A stretch of 64,000 nucleotides of DNA, taken from NCBI GenBank assembly GCA_965214675.1, contig OZ243969.1, positions 372,001-436,000 of the forward strand, given 5' to 3'. This DNA is from WTFY01 sp965214675 (GTDB taxonomy: Bacteria; Pseudomonadota; Gammaproteobacteria; UBA4575). The translations under genes and the position numbers were made by a program. This document shows positions 44,649 through 54,694 of the stretch, in pieces; the stretch's first letter is position 1; every line of letters starts with the position of its first letter. The notes beneath the pieces were generated by a model. That model was not told the origin of the DNA, ran no database searches, and worked only from the letters and a program-made list of their open reading frames with translations.

Positions 44649-46184
44649 ATGTTGCCAAGCGCTCCTCCAATCGCTGTGCCATCGCGTGCGAATGTTGTCA
44701 CGGCGCTGGTCATGGCGGGTGCCGGGGGCTTGCTGGTGTGTGCATTTGCACCGTTCTCCGTGTGGTGGCTGACATTTTTGTGTCCGCTGGCCCTGTATGT
44801 ATTCATACAGAATGTTCCTCGCCGGGATGCCTTTGTTCTCGGCTATATCTTCGGACTCTTTTTTTTCGGGTTCGGGGTGTCGTGGACGTACAACAGTATC
44901 CATGAGTTTGGTCATGCCCCGGTCCTTCTGAGCGCGCTGCTGGTAGGGCTGCTGGTGCTCGCACTTTCACTGTTTCCCGCACTGACGGCAGCGCTGTACT
45001 CGATGTGCTGTCGTGAGCGCACGTTCGATGTCACCGGTGCAGTGGCATTTTCCACGCTCTGGGTGTTGCTTGAATGGGTTCGCGGCTGGATCTTTACCGG
45101 ATTCCCCTGGCTGTTGATCGGACACGTACACCACTCCAGCCAGCTGTCGAACATCCTTCCCGTGTTCGGCAGCCTGGGTGCCAGCTGGCTGACCCTGGTG
45201 ATCAGCAGCCTGGCAGCGGTACTGGTGGCAGGCGCTGCGCGTCAGCGATTCATCAGCGCAGCCGTTGTAGTTCTTGTTGTGGCGGGCCTGTACATCGCAG
45301 GCCAGGTGACCTGGACGCACCCGCAAAAAGAGTCCCTCAACGTTGCACTCATACAGGGGAATATTCCCCAGGAAGTGAAGTGGAATCGTGAACAACGACG
45401 CCATATTCTTGGCACATACTGGCGACTCAGCAAAGACAACCAGGATGCGGACATCATCATCTGGCCGGAAACGGCCATCCCCGCGTACTATGCCTCGGTA
45501 AAGGATTCCTACATCGTGGAGCTGGAGAAAATCTCCAGGGCAGGCGATGTGGATTTTCTGATCGGGCTGTTCACGAAGGATGCGGACAGCGGCGAGATCT
45601 ACAACTCGGTGATGACGCTGGGAAGTGAGCACAGCGTGTACTCCAAGCGCCACCTGGTTCCCTTCGGAGAGTATATTCCCTTGCGCTCGATCGCATCCTT
45701 CCTGGCCGATTACATCGTGCTCCCCATGGCGGACATGTCGAGTGGTGCGACGCGGCCGCTGGTGCGGCTCAAAGGGCACTACGCGGGCGCCTCCATCTGC
45801 TATGAAGCCGTGTACGGGAATGAAGTGATTGATGCCCTGCCGGAGGCGAAATTCCTGATCAATGTCAGCAATGATGCCTGGTTCGGGGATTCCTTCGCAC
45901 CTCACCAGCACCTGGAAATCGCTCGTTCACGTGCGATTGAGACGGGCCGGTACCTGTTGCGTGCCACCAGCACGGGAATCTCGGCCGTGATCGATCCGGG
46001 CGGGGTCATCGTGGAGCGCTCAAACCAGTTCCGCGAAGAGGTGGTGCGGGCCACCATCCGGCCCTATACCGGACTTACTCCCTATGCCTACTGGGGGGAT
46101 TCAGCAATTATTGCGATCCTGTCAGGCATTTTCCTTATAATCGGCCTGCATAGAAGGTCCCTATTGCGATCTGAGAAGCGCTAA
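44649..46184 (+). CDS. lnt: apolipoprotein N-acyltransferase
   Basis: A 511-residue inner-membrane enzyme adding the third acyl chain to lipoproteins. Several hydrophobic segments fill residues ~10-215, followed by a periplasmic nitrilase domain with the Glu274 (WPETAIPAY), Lys333 (SKRHLVPFGEY) and Cys384 (ASICYEAVYG) triad, and a final membrane segment (~485-505). All catalytic residues are present. It follows ybeX. Confidence 0.97.
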   Translation: MLPSAPPIAVPSRANVVTALVMAGAGGLLVCAFAPFSVWWLTFLCPLALYVFIQNVPRRDAFVLGYIFGLFFFGFGVSWTYNSIHEFGHAPVLLSALLVGLLVLALSLFPALTAALYSMCCRERTFDVTGAVAFSTLWVLLEWVRGWIFTGFPWLLIGHVHHSSQLSNILPVFGSLGASWLTLVISSLAAVLVAGAARQRFISAAVVVLVVAGLYIAGQVTWTHPQKESLNVALIQGNIPQEVKWNREQRRHILGTYWRLSKDNQDADIIIWPETAIPAYYASVKDSYIVELEKISRAGDVDFLIGLFTKDADSGEIYNSVMTLGSEHSVYSKRHLVPFGEYIPLRSIASFLADYIVLPMADMSSGATRPLVRLKGHYAGASICYEAVYGNEVIDALPEAKFLINVSNDAWFGDSFAPHQHLEIARSRAIETGRYLLRATSTGISAVIDPGGVIVERSNQFREEVVRATIRPYTGLTPYAYWGDSAIIAILSGIFLIIGLHRRSLLRSEKR

Positions 46185-46217
46185 TCTCTGAACTGCCTCA
46201 CCCGGATTACACTCACC

Positions 46218-47651
46218 ATGTCCACAACTTCACTGGTACCGGTTGTTTTGTCAGGAGGCTCGGGCACACGCCTGTGGCCGCTGTCCAGAACGCTGTATCC
46301 AAAACAGTTTATCCCGATCCGCGAGAACAAGAGCCTGTTTCAGGCGACCGCGGAGCGCATGCAGGCCCTGGGCCATGCAAAAGACATGCTGGTGCTGTGC
46401 AATGAGGAGCATCGTTTCATGGCTGCCGAACAGTTGCGCCTGGCGGGACTGGAACCCTCGGCGATCATCCTGGAACCTGTGGGACGCAATACCGCGCCCG
46501 CCATTACCGTGGCGGCCATCCACGCACTTGAGCGCGATCCCGAGGCCGTGTTGCTGGTCCTGCCCGCCGATCATATCGTGCAGGACCTGGAGAAATTCGA
46601 GCAGGCCTTATCCGATGCCCGGGCGGCATGCAAGGACCGTCTCGTGGCGTTTGGCGTATTGCCGCGTCGCGCTGAGACAGGCTACGGGTACATTCAATAC
46701 ACGTCCTCACAGCCCGTTGCTTCCAGTGGGGCAGGGGCGCTGTACGACATCGAGAAATTCGTAGAGAAGCCTGACCTTGAAACTGCACAGGCGTATCTCG
46801 AGGGTGGGAAGCATCTCTGGAACAGCGGCATGTTCCTGTTTCCGGCGCGTCTGTATCTTGAGGAAGTCAGGCGTTTGCACGCGGACATCTACCAGGCCTG
46901 CCATGAGGCCCATGCCAAGGCCAGGCACAGTGAAGATTTCATCCACCTGGATGAGACCGCTTTCGCGCGTGCCCCCGGCATCTCCGTGGATTACGCGGTG
47001 ATGGAAAAAACAAGCAAGGCAGCGGTGGTACGCCTTGACAGTCACTGGAGTGATATCGGCTCCTGGCATGCGTTGTGGGATTCCGTGCAGAAAGATTCGC
47101 ATGGCAATGCGAGCACCGGAGATGTCATTGCCGAGGACTGCAAGGACAGCTATATCCATGCCAGTCATCGCCTGGTTGCTGCCGTGGGTACCCGGGACCT
47201 GGTGGTTGCTGAAACGGCCGATGCCATTTTGGTGGCTCCGCACGACCGTGCCCAGGAAGTGAAGGAGCTTGTCGCAAGGCTCAGGGAAGGCGAGCGCACG
47301 GAGGTGGAGATTCACCCCAAGGTCTATCGGCCCTGGGGGGCCTACGAGACGGTCGATACCGGTGACCGGTTCCAGGTCAAGCGCATCACGGTCAACCCCG
47401 GCCAGTCATTGTCCCTGCAGCTGCACCGCCACCGCGCCGAACACTGGGTGGTCGTCAAGGGTCAGGCCCAGGTGACCCGCGCAGATGAAAAATTCCTGCT
47501 CCAGGAAAACGAGTCCACCTATATCCCAGCCGGTACACGCCATCGCCTGGAAAATCCTGGTTCGGATCCCCTTGAGCTGATCGAAGTGCAATCCGGTTCC
47601 TACCTGGGTGAGGACGATATCGAACGATTCGAAGATGTCTATGGACGCTGA
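46218..47651 (+). CDS. manC: mannose-1-phosphate guanylyltransferase / mannose-6-phosphate isomerase
   Basis: A 477-residue bifunctional enzyme of GDP-mannose synthesis for polysaccharides. The nucleotidyltransferase motif LSGGSGTRLWPLSR is at 11-24, with FVEKPDLETA and NSGMFLF. The C-terminal cupin domain (VYRPWGAYETVDTGDRFQVK, LQLHRHRAEHW) is the isomerase part. It lies between lnt and leuS, where gammaproteobacteria usually have no such gene, and its last 11 bases overlap the leuS start. No other sugar gene is near. Confidence 0.95.
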   Translation: MSTTSLVPVVLSGGSGTRLWPLSRTLYPKQFIPIRENKSLFQATAERMQALGHAKDMLVLCNEEHRFMAAEQLRLAGLEPSAIILEPVGRNTAPAITVAAIHALERDPEAVLLVLPADHIVQDLEKFEQALSDARAACKDRLVAFGVLPRRAETGYGYIQYTSSQPVASSGAGALYDIEKFVEKPDLETAQAYLEGGKHLWNSGMFLFPARLYLEEVRRLHADIYQACHEAHAKARHSEDFIHLDETAFARAPGISVDYAVMEKTSKAAVVRLDSHWSDIGSWHALWDSVQKDSHGNASTGDVIAEDCKDSYIHASHRLVAAVGTRDLVVAETADAILVAPHDRAQEVKELVARLREGERTEVEIHPKVYRPWGAYETVDTGDRFQVKRITVNPGQSLSLQLHRHRAEHWVVVKGQAQVTRADEKFLLQENESTYIPAGTRHRLENPGSDPLELIEVQSGSYLGEDDIERFEDVYGR

Positions 47652-50109
47652 GCAAGATAGCTACAACCCGCATGATCTTGAACTGCAGGTCCAGCAGGAA
47701 TGGGACCGGCAAGGCTCGTTCGAGGTGGTGGAAGATGAGACTCGCGAGAAGTTCTACTGCCTGTCGATGTTTCCCTATCCGAGCGGGCATTTGCATATCG
47801 GGCACGTTCGAAACTACACCATCGGTGACGTCATCAGCCGGTTCCAGCGCATGCAGGGCAAGAACGTGATGCAGCCCATGGGCTGGGATGCGTTCGGCCT
47901 GCCGGCAGAAAATGCCGCCATCGAGAACCGGGTGGCGCCTGCGAAGTGGACCTACGAAAACATCAAGTACATGAAGGACCAGCTCAAGCGCCTGGGCTTC
48001 GCCTATGACTGGAGCCGCGAGCTTGCCACCTGCAGCCCGGAGTATTACCGCTGGGAGCAGTGGTTTTTTACCCGGCTGTATGAGAAGGGGCTGGTGTACA
48101 AGAAAAAGGCCATCGTCAACTGGGACCCGGTGGACCAGACGGTGCTGGCCAATGAACAGGTGATCGAAGGCCGTGGCTGGCGCTCGGGCGCCGTCATCGA
48201 ACGCAAGGAGATCACCCAGTGGTTTTTGAAGATTACTGCCTATGCCGAGGAACTGCTGGACGATCTTGGGCAGCTGAACGGATGGCCGGAGCGGGTCAAG
48301 ACCATGCAGGCCAACTGGATCGGACGCTCCGAGGGTGTGGAAATAGTTTTTTCGGTTGAAGGGCAGCAGGATCTCCAGGTATTCACCACACGTCCTGACA
48401 CCCTGTTCGGCGCCACCTGTGTCGCGGTGGCGCCCGAGCATGCCCTGGCGGTGCATGCGGCAAAAACTTCAGAGCGGGTGGCAGATTTTTTGGGTGAGTG
48501 TGCGAAGACGCGGACTTCCGAAGCTCAGATCAGCACCCTGGAGAAAAACGGGGTCGACACGGGACTGCATGCGATCCATCCGCTGACGTTGGAAAAAATT
48601 CCGGTCTGGGTGGCCAATTTTGTCCTCATTGAATACGGCTCGGGCGCGGTCATGATGGTGCCTGCCCATGATCAGCGGGACTGGGAGTTTGCGAGCAAAT
48701 TCCAGGTGCCGATCCGACCGGTGGTGTTTCCTCACAAGGAACGCCCGGAGATCGACATCTCCGAAGGCGCCTTCCTCGAGAAGGGCTGGCTGCACAATTC
48801 AGGAGAGTTTGACGGGCTGAGTTCCGAACAGGCCTTTGATGGCATCGCGAGCCTGCTTGAATCCCGGGGTCTCGGGCAGCGGCAGGTGAATTACCGCTTG
48901 CGCGACTGGGGCATATCCAGGCAACGCTACTGGGGCTGTCCCATTCCTGTGATCCATTGCGAGGACTGCGGAATGGTGCCTGTACCGAAGGAGGATTTGC
49001 CCGTTTGCCTGCCGGAGCAGGTCGACTTCGACGGTGCCGCCTCGCCGCTGAAGTCCTTGCCGGAGTTCTGCCAGGTCGAGTGCCCGAAATGCCACAAGCC
49101 GGCGGCCCGGGAAACGGATACGTTTGACACTTTTTTTGAATCAAGCTGGTATTTCGCACGCTATTGCTGTGCGGACAATGAGGCCTCCATGCTGGATGAA
49201 CGCGTGCGCTACTGGATGCCTGTGGACCAGTATGTCGGGGGCATTGAGCACGCCGTGCTGCATCTTTTGTATGCCCGGTTTTTCAACAAGCTGATGCGTG
49301 ATATGGGCCTGTGCGAGAACGATGAGCCTTTCGACAAGCTGCTGACGCAGGGCATGGTACTGAAAGACGGCACGAAGATGTCCAAGTCCAAGGGGAACAC
49401 GGTGGATCCCGAAGCACTGATTAACCGCTACGGAGCGGACACCGTGCGTTTGTTCGTGATGTTTGCCGCACCGCCCGAGCACACCATGGAATGGTCCGAT
49501 TCCGCAGTCGAAGGCGCGTCTCGATTCATCAACAGGCTGTGGCGCATGGTCCAGGACCATGCACGACAAGGCGTGGTGGCCGGGACCGGTGTCAGTCACG
49601 ATACGCTGAATGACGACCAGCTTGGCCTGCGCCGCAAGATTCATGAGACGATCAGTAAAGTCACGGACGACATGGGCAGGCGCCATGCCTTCAATACGGC
49701 CATTGCCGCGAACATGGAGCTGGTCAATGAGATCAACCACTTCCAGGACACCTCGCCTACCGGGCGCGCGATCTGCCAGGAGGCACTGGATTCGGTCGTG
49801 TTGATGCTCGCACCTGTCTTGCCGCATGCATGTCATATATTATGGCAACGCCTGGGCCACGAGGCGCCGGTGGATCAGGCAATTTGGCCCCGTGTGGATG
49901 AACAGGCGCTGAAGAAGGACGTTATTCAAATGATCGTACAAGTGAACGGCAAGAAACGTGCAGCCATCCAGGTTCCGGTGGGCATGGATCGTGCGGCGAT
50001 CGAGAATAGGGCTCTTGCGCATGAAAGCATCACCCGCTTCATCGAGGACAATAAGATTACCAAGGTCATCGTCGTACCCGGTCGGATCGTCAATATCGTT
50101 GTACACTAG
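47641..50109 (+). CDS. leuS: leucyl-tRNA synthetase
   Basis: An ~822-residue class I synthetase. The HIGH motif (HLHIGH, 50-55) and KMSKS (579-583) bracket the Rossmann fold, with the editing domain (TTRPDTLFGATCVAVAPEHA) between. The C-terminus is complete (VQVNGKKRAAIQVP). ATG 47641 is chosen; ATG 47635 is equally possible. Both lie inside manC, so the two are translationally linked. lptE starts 6 bases after the stop. Confidence 0.98.
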   Translation: MDAEQDSYNPHDLELQVQQEWDRQGSFEVVEDETREKFYCLSMFPYPSGHLHIGHVRNYTIGDVISRFQRMQGKNVMQPMGWDAFGLPAENAAIENRVAPAKWTYENIKYMKDQLKRLGFAYDWSRELATCSPEYYRWEQWFFTRLYEKGLVYKKKAIVNWDPVDQTVLANEQVIEGRGWRSGAVIERKEITQWFLKITAYAEELLDDLGQLNGWPERVKTMQANWIGRSEGVEIVFSVEGQQDLQVFTTRPDTLFGATCVAVAPEHALAVHAAKTSERVADFLGECAKTRTSEAQISTLEKNGVDTGLHAIHPLTLEKIPVWVANFVLIEYGSGAVMMVPAHDQRDWEFASKFQVPIRPVVFPHKERPEIDISEGAFLEKGWLHNSGEFDGLSSEQAFDGIASLLESRGLGQRQVNYRLRDWGISRQRYWGCPIPVIHCEDCGMVPVPKEDLPVCLPEQVDFDGAASPLKSLPEFCQVECPKCHKPAARETDTFDTFFESSWYFARYCCADNEASMLDERVRYWMPVDQYVGGIEHAVLHLLYARFFNKLMRDMGLCENDEPFDKLLTQGMVLKDGTKMSKSKGNTVDPEALINRYGADTVRLFVMFAAPPEHTMEWSDSAVEGASRFINRLWRMVQDHARQGVVAGTGVSHDTLNDDQLGLRRKIHETISKVTDDMGRRHAFNTAIAANMELVNEINHFQDTSPTGRAICQEALDSVVLMLAPVLPHACHILWQRLGHEAPVDQAIWPRVDEQALKKDVIQMIVQVNGKKRAAIQVPVGMDRAAIENRALAHESITRFIEDNKITKVIVVPGRIVNIVVH

Positions 50110-50114
50110 GGGCC

Positions 50115-50615
50115 ATGCGTACTTTCACAGGAATTTTGGTTTTCGCGCTGATGCTCGGCGGGGTATTGCAGGGCTGCGGGTACCGCCTGGCCGGCAGCAG
50201 CGATGTTGCCGAGCAATTGCATAATGTTTCGGTGAATGGCGGGCGTTCAAGTATCGAGCTGGTACACCTGACTCGAGACTATCTTGGCTCAAACCAGGTC
50301 AGTGTAGTGGAGTCCGGTGACGCTGCCATGCATCTTGATATCGTATCCGAGGAAGTCGACAAACAGGTGCTTACACTGGATGCCTATGGCAAGGCACGTG
50401 AATATGACCTGGTGCTGAGTGTCCTGTTTGATGTGAAGCATGCGGACAACAGCGAGATCCTTCCCCGACAGGGCATCCGCCTTAACCGGGTGCTGGTCTT
50501 TGACAAGTACGATGTGCTCGGCTCAGACGAAGAACAGCAGCAATTGCTTCACGAAATGCGCAGGGACATGGCACAGATGATCGTGCACCGGCTGCGTGCG
50601 ATCCCGCCGAACTAG
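50115..50615 (+). CDS. lptE: LPS-assembly lipoprotein LptE
   Basis: A 166-residue outer-membrane lipoprotein that plugs the LptD barrel in LPS export. A signal peptide ends in the lipobox LQGC with Cys21. GYRLAG and the C-terminal helix (LLHEMRRDMAQMIVHRLRAI) fit the family. It is shorter than E. coli LptE. It follows leuS, the conserved leuS-lptE pair, but holA, usually next, is displaced by a minus-strand gene. Confidence 0.92.
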   Translation: MRTFTGILVFALMLGGVLQGCGYRLAGSSDVAEQLHNVSVNGGRSSIELVHLTRDYLGSNQVSVVESGDAAMHLDIVSEEVDKQVLTLDAYGKAREYDLVLSVLFDVKHADNSEILPRQGIRLNRVLVFDKYDVLGSDEEQQQLLHEMRRDMAQMIVHRLRAIPPN

Positions 50616-50636
50616 CCGCGTCGGGCTGTCACTCAT

Positions 50637-51515
50637 CTAGCGGTTCTCGTCCAGTATGATCCTGGCGATGGCAGCAGAATCCAGATCTCCGTCACCGCGC
50701 TCAACAATCTGCTCCAGATAGTCCGCAGCCAGGTTTGTGCCGGGTACGGAAATTCCATTCTCCCTCGCACTGTTCAGGGCGATCTTCATGTCCTTGTGGT
50801 GCAGGGCTGCCTTGAAACCGGGCTGGTAGGCCCCCTCCAGCATGCGCTTGCCGTGCACTTCAAGAATCCTGCTGTATGCAAACCCGCCCAGCAAGGCCTC
50901 GCGTACCTTGGCAGGATCGACACCGGATGACTTTGCCAGCAGGAAGGCTTCGGCCACGGCAGACATGGTCTGTGCAACGAGAATCTGGTTGCAGGCCTTG
51001 GCCACCTGTCCGGCCCCGTGATCCCCCACGTGTGTGATGTTCTTGCCCAGGACCTGCAGCAGCGGCAGGGCGCGATCGAACGGCTCACGCTTGCCTCCGA
51101 CCATGATGGAGAGCGTTCCATCGATGGCGCCCTGTTCGCCGCCTGAAACCGGTGCATCCAGCATCTCGATATCCTGGTTTGCCAACTGCCTGGCCAGGCT
51201 TCGGGTTTCCTCCGGTGAGATGGTGCTCATGTCAATGACCAGGTGACCTGCACGCGCGCCTTCAAGGATGCCACCCGGGCCGGCAATGATTTCTTTTACA
51301 TCGGGCGTGTCGGAGACCATCGTCAGGGTGATGTCGCAGTGGCGCGCAAGCGCTGCCGGGGTATCGAATGGACGAAGTGTATGGGTTGTAAACGCTTGCA
51401 GCGAATCTTTGCTGCGCGCATAGCATGCAAGGGTGTAGTCTGCATGGATGAGATTCATGGCCATGGGTCTGCCCATGATGCCCAAACCGATCATGCCGAT
51501 GGTCTCTATTTTCAC
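50637..51515 (-). CDS. beta-hydroxyacid dehydrogenase family oxidoreductase
   Basis: A 292-residue NAD(P)-dependent dehydrogenase related to 2-hydroxy-3-oxopropionate and 3-hydroxyisobutyrate reductases. The Rossmann motif GLGIMG is at 10-15. DAPVSGGEQGAIDGTLSIMV and the GAGQVAKACNQ motif with the catalytic Lys are intact. The substrate cannot be told. The start is GTG 51515. It is the only minus-strand gene between lptE and holA, converging on lptE and divergent from holA, so it breaks a normally adjacent pair. Confidence 0.93.
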   Translation of the reverse strand: MKIETIGMIGLGIMGRPMAMNLIHADYTLACYARSKDSLQAFTTHTLRPFDTPAALARHCDITLTMVSDTPDVKEIIAGPGGILEGARAGHLVIDMSTISPEETRSLARQLANQDIEMLDAPVSGGEQGAIDGTLSIMVGGKREPFDRALPLLQVLGKNITHVGDHGAGQVAKACNQILVAQTMSAVAEAFLLAKSSGVDPAKVREALLGGFAYSRILEVHGKRMLEGAYQPGFKAALHHKDMKIALNSARENGISVPGTNLAADYLEQIVERGDGDLDSAAIARIILDENR

Positions 51516-51636
51516 TTTTGATGAGCCTGCGCTGTGCCAGTCGCAAAGCTTACCACGAGGTTTGTATTTTTCATGGACTTTCCTGTAACGTTTGTACCGG
51601 GCTGCAGGCGCAGGCAGACCCTGGGACTAATCCTGT

Positions 51637-52692
51637 ATGCAACTACGATTCGCACAACTGAAGGGCTGTCTTGAGCGGACCGAGGTAGCCGTTCTCCTGG
51701 TGACGGGCGATGAGCCCTACCAGCACATGCTGGCGGTGGACATGTTTCGCGTGCACAAGGAAAAAGCAGGATTCACTGACAGGAAAATTCTCACCGTCGA
51801 AGCCGGTTTCGACTGGTCCGAGCTCGATGCAGCCAAGCATGCATTGTCCCTGTTCGGCGAACAGACACTCATCGATCTGCGGATTCCGACCGGCAAGCCC
51901 GGGGCCAGCGGGTCCAAGGCCATCGTCAACTTTGTACAGGACCTTCACCCGGAAGTGGCCCTGTTGATCCAGGCCCCCCGGCTGGACCGCAGCACGATGG
52001 GCTCGGCATGGGTCAAGGCGCTCGACAAGTCCGGGGTCGTGGTGCGCGTGTGGCCCTTGAGTTACGCCGAGACTGAAAACTGGATCGGGAAAAAGCTGAA
52101 GGCCGAAGGATTTACGGTTGACCGCGAGACCATTACGTTCATTGCACAGCAGGTCGAGGGAAATTTGCTTGCCGCGCGCCAGGAACTCGAAAAGATTGTA
52201 TTGGTGGTTGAGCAAAAGGAATTGACCTTCGAGGTGGCAAGCCGGGTGCTGACCGACAGCAGCCATTACTCCCTGAAGGAGTTGACGGACGTCCTGGCCA
52301 CAGGGGAGGTCGCCCGTCTCGTGCGCATCCTCAAGGGTCTTGAGAAAGAAGATATACGCCCACCCCTGCTGCTTTGGGCGATGACCGAGAGGGCAAGAAA
52401 AATTACCAACGCGGGATCTCCCTCTACCATGACCCGGGGTGCGCCCGGAGCTTTAAATACACTGATGCGCCTGAGTCATATCCACCAGCAAAACATCGGG
52501 GTACGTGAAGATTCGCAGGCCTCAGGGAATACGGATTTACTGAGGCAATGCGCCTGGGTGGACCGGGTGATCAAGGGGCAGGGTGACGGAAATCCATGGC
52601 ATGAACTGATACAATTAGGGATTGCCATACAGCTGGCCGGACAGGCCGGCCAAGCGCCGGGCGAGAGGCATCCATTGGCGTCATTCGAGTGA
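51637..52692 (+). CDS. holA: DNA polymerase III subunit delta
   Basis: A 351-residue clamp-loader subunit that opens the beta clamp. VLLVTGDEPYQHMLAVDMFR opens the family domain, FGEQTLIDLRIP and VEGNLLAARQELEKI follow. Its stop is 2 bases before the proA ATG. Upstream is a 121-base divergent gap with no strong promoter match. Confidence 0.95.
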   Translation: MQLRFAQLKGCLERTEVAVLLVTGDEPYQHMLAVDMFRVHKEKAGFTDRKILTVEAGFDWSELDAAKHALSLFGEQTLIDLRIPTGKPGASGSKAIVNFVQDLHPEVALLIQAPRLDRSTMGSAWVKALDKSGVVVRVWPLSYAETENWIGKKLKAEGFTVDRETITFIAQQVEGNLLAARQELEKIVLVVEQKELTFEVASRVLTDSSHYSLKELTDVLATGEVARLVRILKGLEKEDIRPPLLLWAMTERARKITNAGSPSTMTRGAPGALNTLMRLSHIHQQNIGVREDSQASGNTDLLRQCAWVDRVIKGQGDGNPWHELIQLGIAIQLAGQAGQAPGERHPLASFE

Positions 52693-52694
52693 TC

Positions 52695-53978
52695 ATGAGC
52701 AAAACAGCGAAACACCAGAACGGTTCGATCCAGGGTTATATCGACGAGGTTACCCGGCGTGCATCGAATGCAAGAAGTGAGATTGCGCACGCATCGGAGG
52801 ACAGGAAAAACCAGGCCCTGAGGAACATCGGCGAGCAGATTCTCTCCTCCCGCGAGCAACTCAAAAAAGAGAATGGGCGAGACTTGCAGGCCGGCAGGGA
52901 GCACGGGATCGGCGATGCCTTGCTGGACCGCCTGGAGCTCACCGACAGTCGCATCCGCGCAATGGCCGAGGGCCTGGAACAGGTGGCCTCTTTACCGGAC
53001 CCCGTGGGTCAAATGACGCCCATGGAAGCACGCCCCAGCGGCATCCGGGTTGGAAAAATGCGGGTTGCCATCGGCGTAATCCTGATCATCTACGAGTCGC
53101 GTCCCAATGTGACGGCCGATGCGGCGGCCTTGTGCATGAAATCCGGCAACGTGGCGATTCTGCGTGGCGGCTCCGAAGCCGTGCATTCCAATCGCGCGAT
53201 TGCCAATTGCATCGGTGGCGGACTGGATCAGGCAGACATTTCAAGGGATGTCGTTCAGGTGATTGACACCCCGGACCGTGAGGCGGTGGGATGCTTGCTG
53301 CAGGCCAGCCAGGACATCGACATCGTGATCCCCCGGGGCGGCAAGGGCCTTATCGAGCGGATCATGCACGACTCGACCATTCCGCTGATCAAGCACCTGC
53401 ATGGTGTGTGCCATGTCTATATACATGAGGAGGCGGACCTGGACATGGGCGTGGCCATTGCGATCAATGCCAAGACCCAGCGCTTCGGGGTATGCAATGC
53501 CATGGAAACGCTGCTGGTTGATCACCCGATTGCCGCAGAGGTCTTGCCGCGGATCAGGACCGAGCTGGATCACAAAGCGGTTGAGATGCGAGGCTGCGAG
53601 AAGACCTGCGCGTTATTGCCTGGAATTTCGCCTGCGAGTGAGGACGACTGGCACGAAGAGTACCTGGGGCCGGTATTGGCGGTTCGCATCGTCGATGATT
53701 TCACCCAGGCCCTCGATCACATTCATACCTATGGCTCACAGCATACGGATACGATCGTCACGCGCAATGATGCCGTTGCACAACAGTTCTTGCGGGAAGT
53801 GGATTCGAGCTCGGTCATGGTCAATGCCTCGACGCGCTTCGCAGACGGTTTCGAATATGGCCTGGGCGCTGAAATCGGAATCAGCACGGACAAGCTGCAT
53901 GCGCGTGGCCCCGTGGGCCTTGAGGGTTTGACCTCGCAGAAGTTCATCGTGCTCGGGGATGGGAATATCCGTGAATAA
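52695..53978 (+). CDS. proA: gamma-glutamyl phosphate reductase
   Basis: A 427-residue enzyme of proline synthesis, making glutamate-5-semialdehyde. Cys267 in RFGVCNAMETLL is the catalytic residue; IYESRPNVTADAAALC and IPRGGKGLIERIM are typical. ATG 52695 is chosen over GTG 52689, which overlaps holA. proB is not in the window. Confidence 0.97.
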   Translation: MSKTAKHQNGSIQGYIDEVTRRASNARSEIAHASEDRKNQALRNIGEQILSSREQLKKENGRDLQAGREHGIGDALLDRLELTDSRIRAMAEGLEQVASLPDPVGQMTPMEARPSGIRVGKMRVAIGVILIIYESRPNVTADAAALCMKSGNVAILRGGSEAVHSNRAIANCIGGGLDQADISRDVVQVIDTPDREAVGCLLQASQDIDIVIPRGGKGLIERIMHDSTIPLIKHLHGVCHVYIHEEADLDMGVAIAINAKTQRFGVCNAMETLLVDHPIAAEVLPRIRTELDHKAVEMRGCEKTCALLPGISPASEDDWHEEYLGPVLAVRIVDDFTQALDHIHTYGSQHTDTIVTRNDAVAQQFLREVDSSSVMVNASTRFADGFEYGLGAEIGISTDKLHARGPVGLEGLTSQKFIVLGDGNIRE

Positions 53979-54052
53979 GCCTACCGGAGCGGGGGCGAGT
54001 GTACGGCTGCGTCCGGGGTTCGGGTCGGGATCCGCAAACTCGGAATAGGGGT

Positions 54053-54694
54053 GTGTTAGGTATCTTCGGCGGTGCGTTCGATCCGGTTCACTTGGGGCAT
54101 ATAAAGCTGGCGCTGGCGCTGCAGGAGCGTTTTGATTTCGAGCAGATCCGTTTCATACCCTGTCGACAGCCTCCTCACAAGAAAGCGACCTTTGCCGGCA
54201 TGGAACACCGGCGGCACATGCTGACTCTCGTTACCGATTCAACGTCTGCGTTTATCGTAGACGATCGTGAACTGAAGCGGCCCGGTCCCTCGTATACCAT
54301 CGACACGCTGCGGGAACTTCGAGAGGAAATCGGGGCCACACAGGTCTTGGTACTGATACTCGGGATCGATGCCTTTCTGGATTTCTGCAGCTGGCATGAA
54401 TATGGTGAAATACTGTCGATTTGTCATATCATGCTGTTGCGTCGCCCCGGATACCACCTGGAAGGTCAGGGTTGTGAACAAAGACTCTATGAACAGCACG
54501 GCACGGACCGGATCGCGCAGGTCCGCCAGTGCACCAGCGGATCCATTTTCCTCACGGATGAGGAGCAGGTCGAGACCTCTTCCTCCGTGATCCGCCGGTG
54601 TATCTCAGAAGGTCGCCAGCCACGGTACCTGTTGCCCGGAAACGTGTGGAAGTATATCCGTGAACATGGCCTGTACCGGGACGCACCGGCATGA
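54053..54694 (+). CDS. nadD: nicotinate-nucleotide adenylyltransferase
   Basis: A 213-residue enzyme of NAD synthesis. LGIFGGAFDPVHLGH carries the nucleotide-binding GxFDPxHxGH motif, and TSSSVIRRCISEGRQPRYLL is the ISSTxIR element. GTG 54053 behind AATAGGGG gives the E. coli length; the frame is open back to 53999, but that part looks non-coding. rsfS and rlmH, its usual followers, are absent. Confidence 0.95.
   Translation: MLGIFGGAFDPVHLGHIKLALALQERFDFEQIRFIPCRQPPHKKATFAGMEHRRHMLTLVTDSTSAFIVDDRELKRPGPSYTIDTLRELREEIGATQVLVLILGIDAFLDFCSWHEYGEILSICHIMLLRRPGYHLEGQGCEQRLYEQHGTDRIAQVRQCTSGSIFLTDEEQVETSSSVIRRCISEGRQPRYLLPGNVWKYIREHGLYRDAPA

Noticed and set aside
53999..54052. N-terminal extension of nadD by 18 codons
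   Set aside because: The residues before the GxFDPxH motif do not match the family, and GTG 54053 has a better ribosome binding site.
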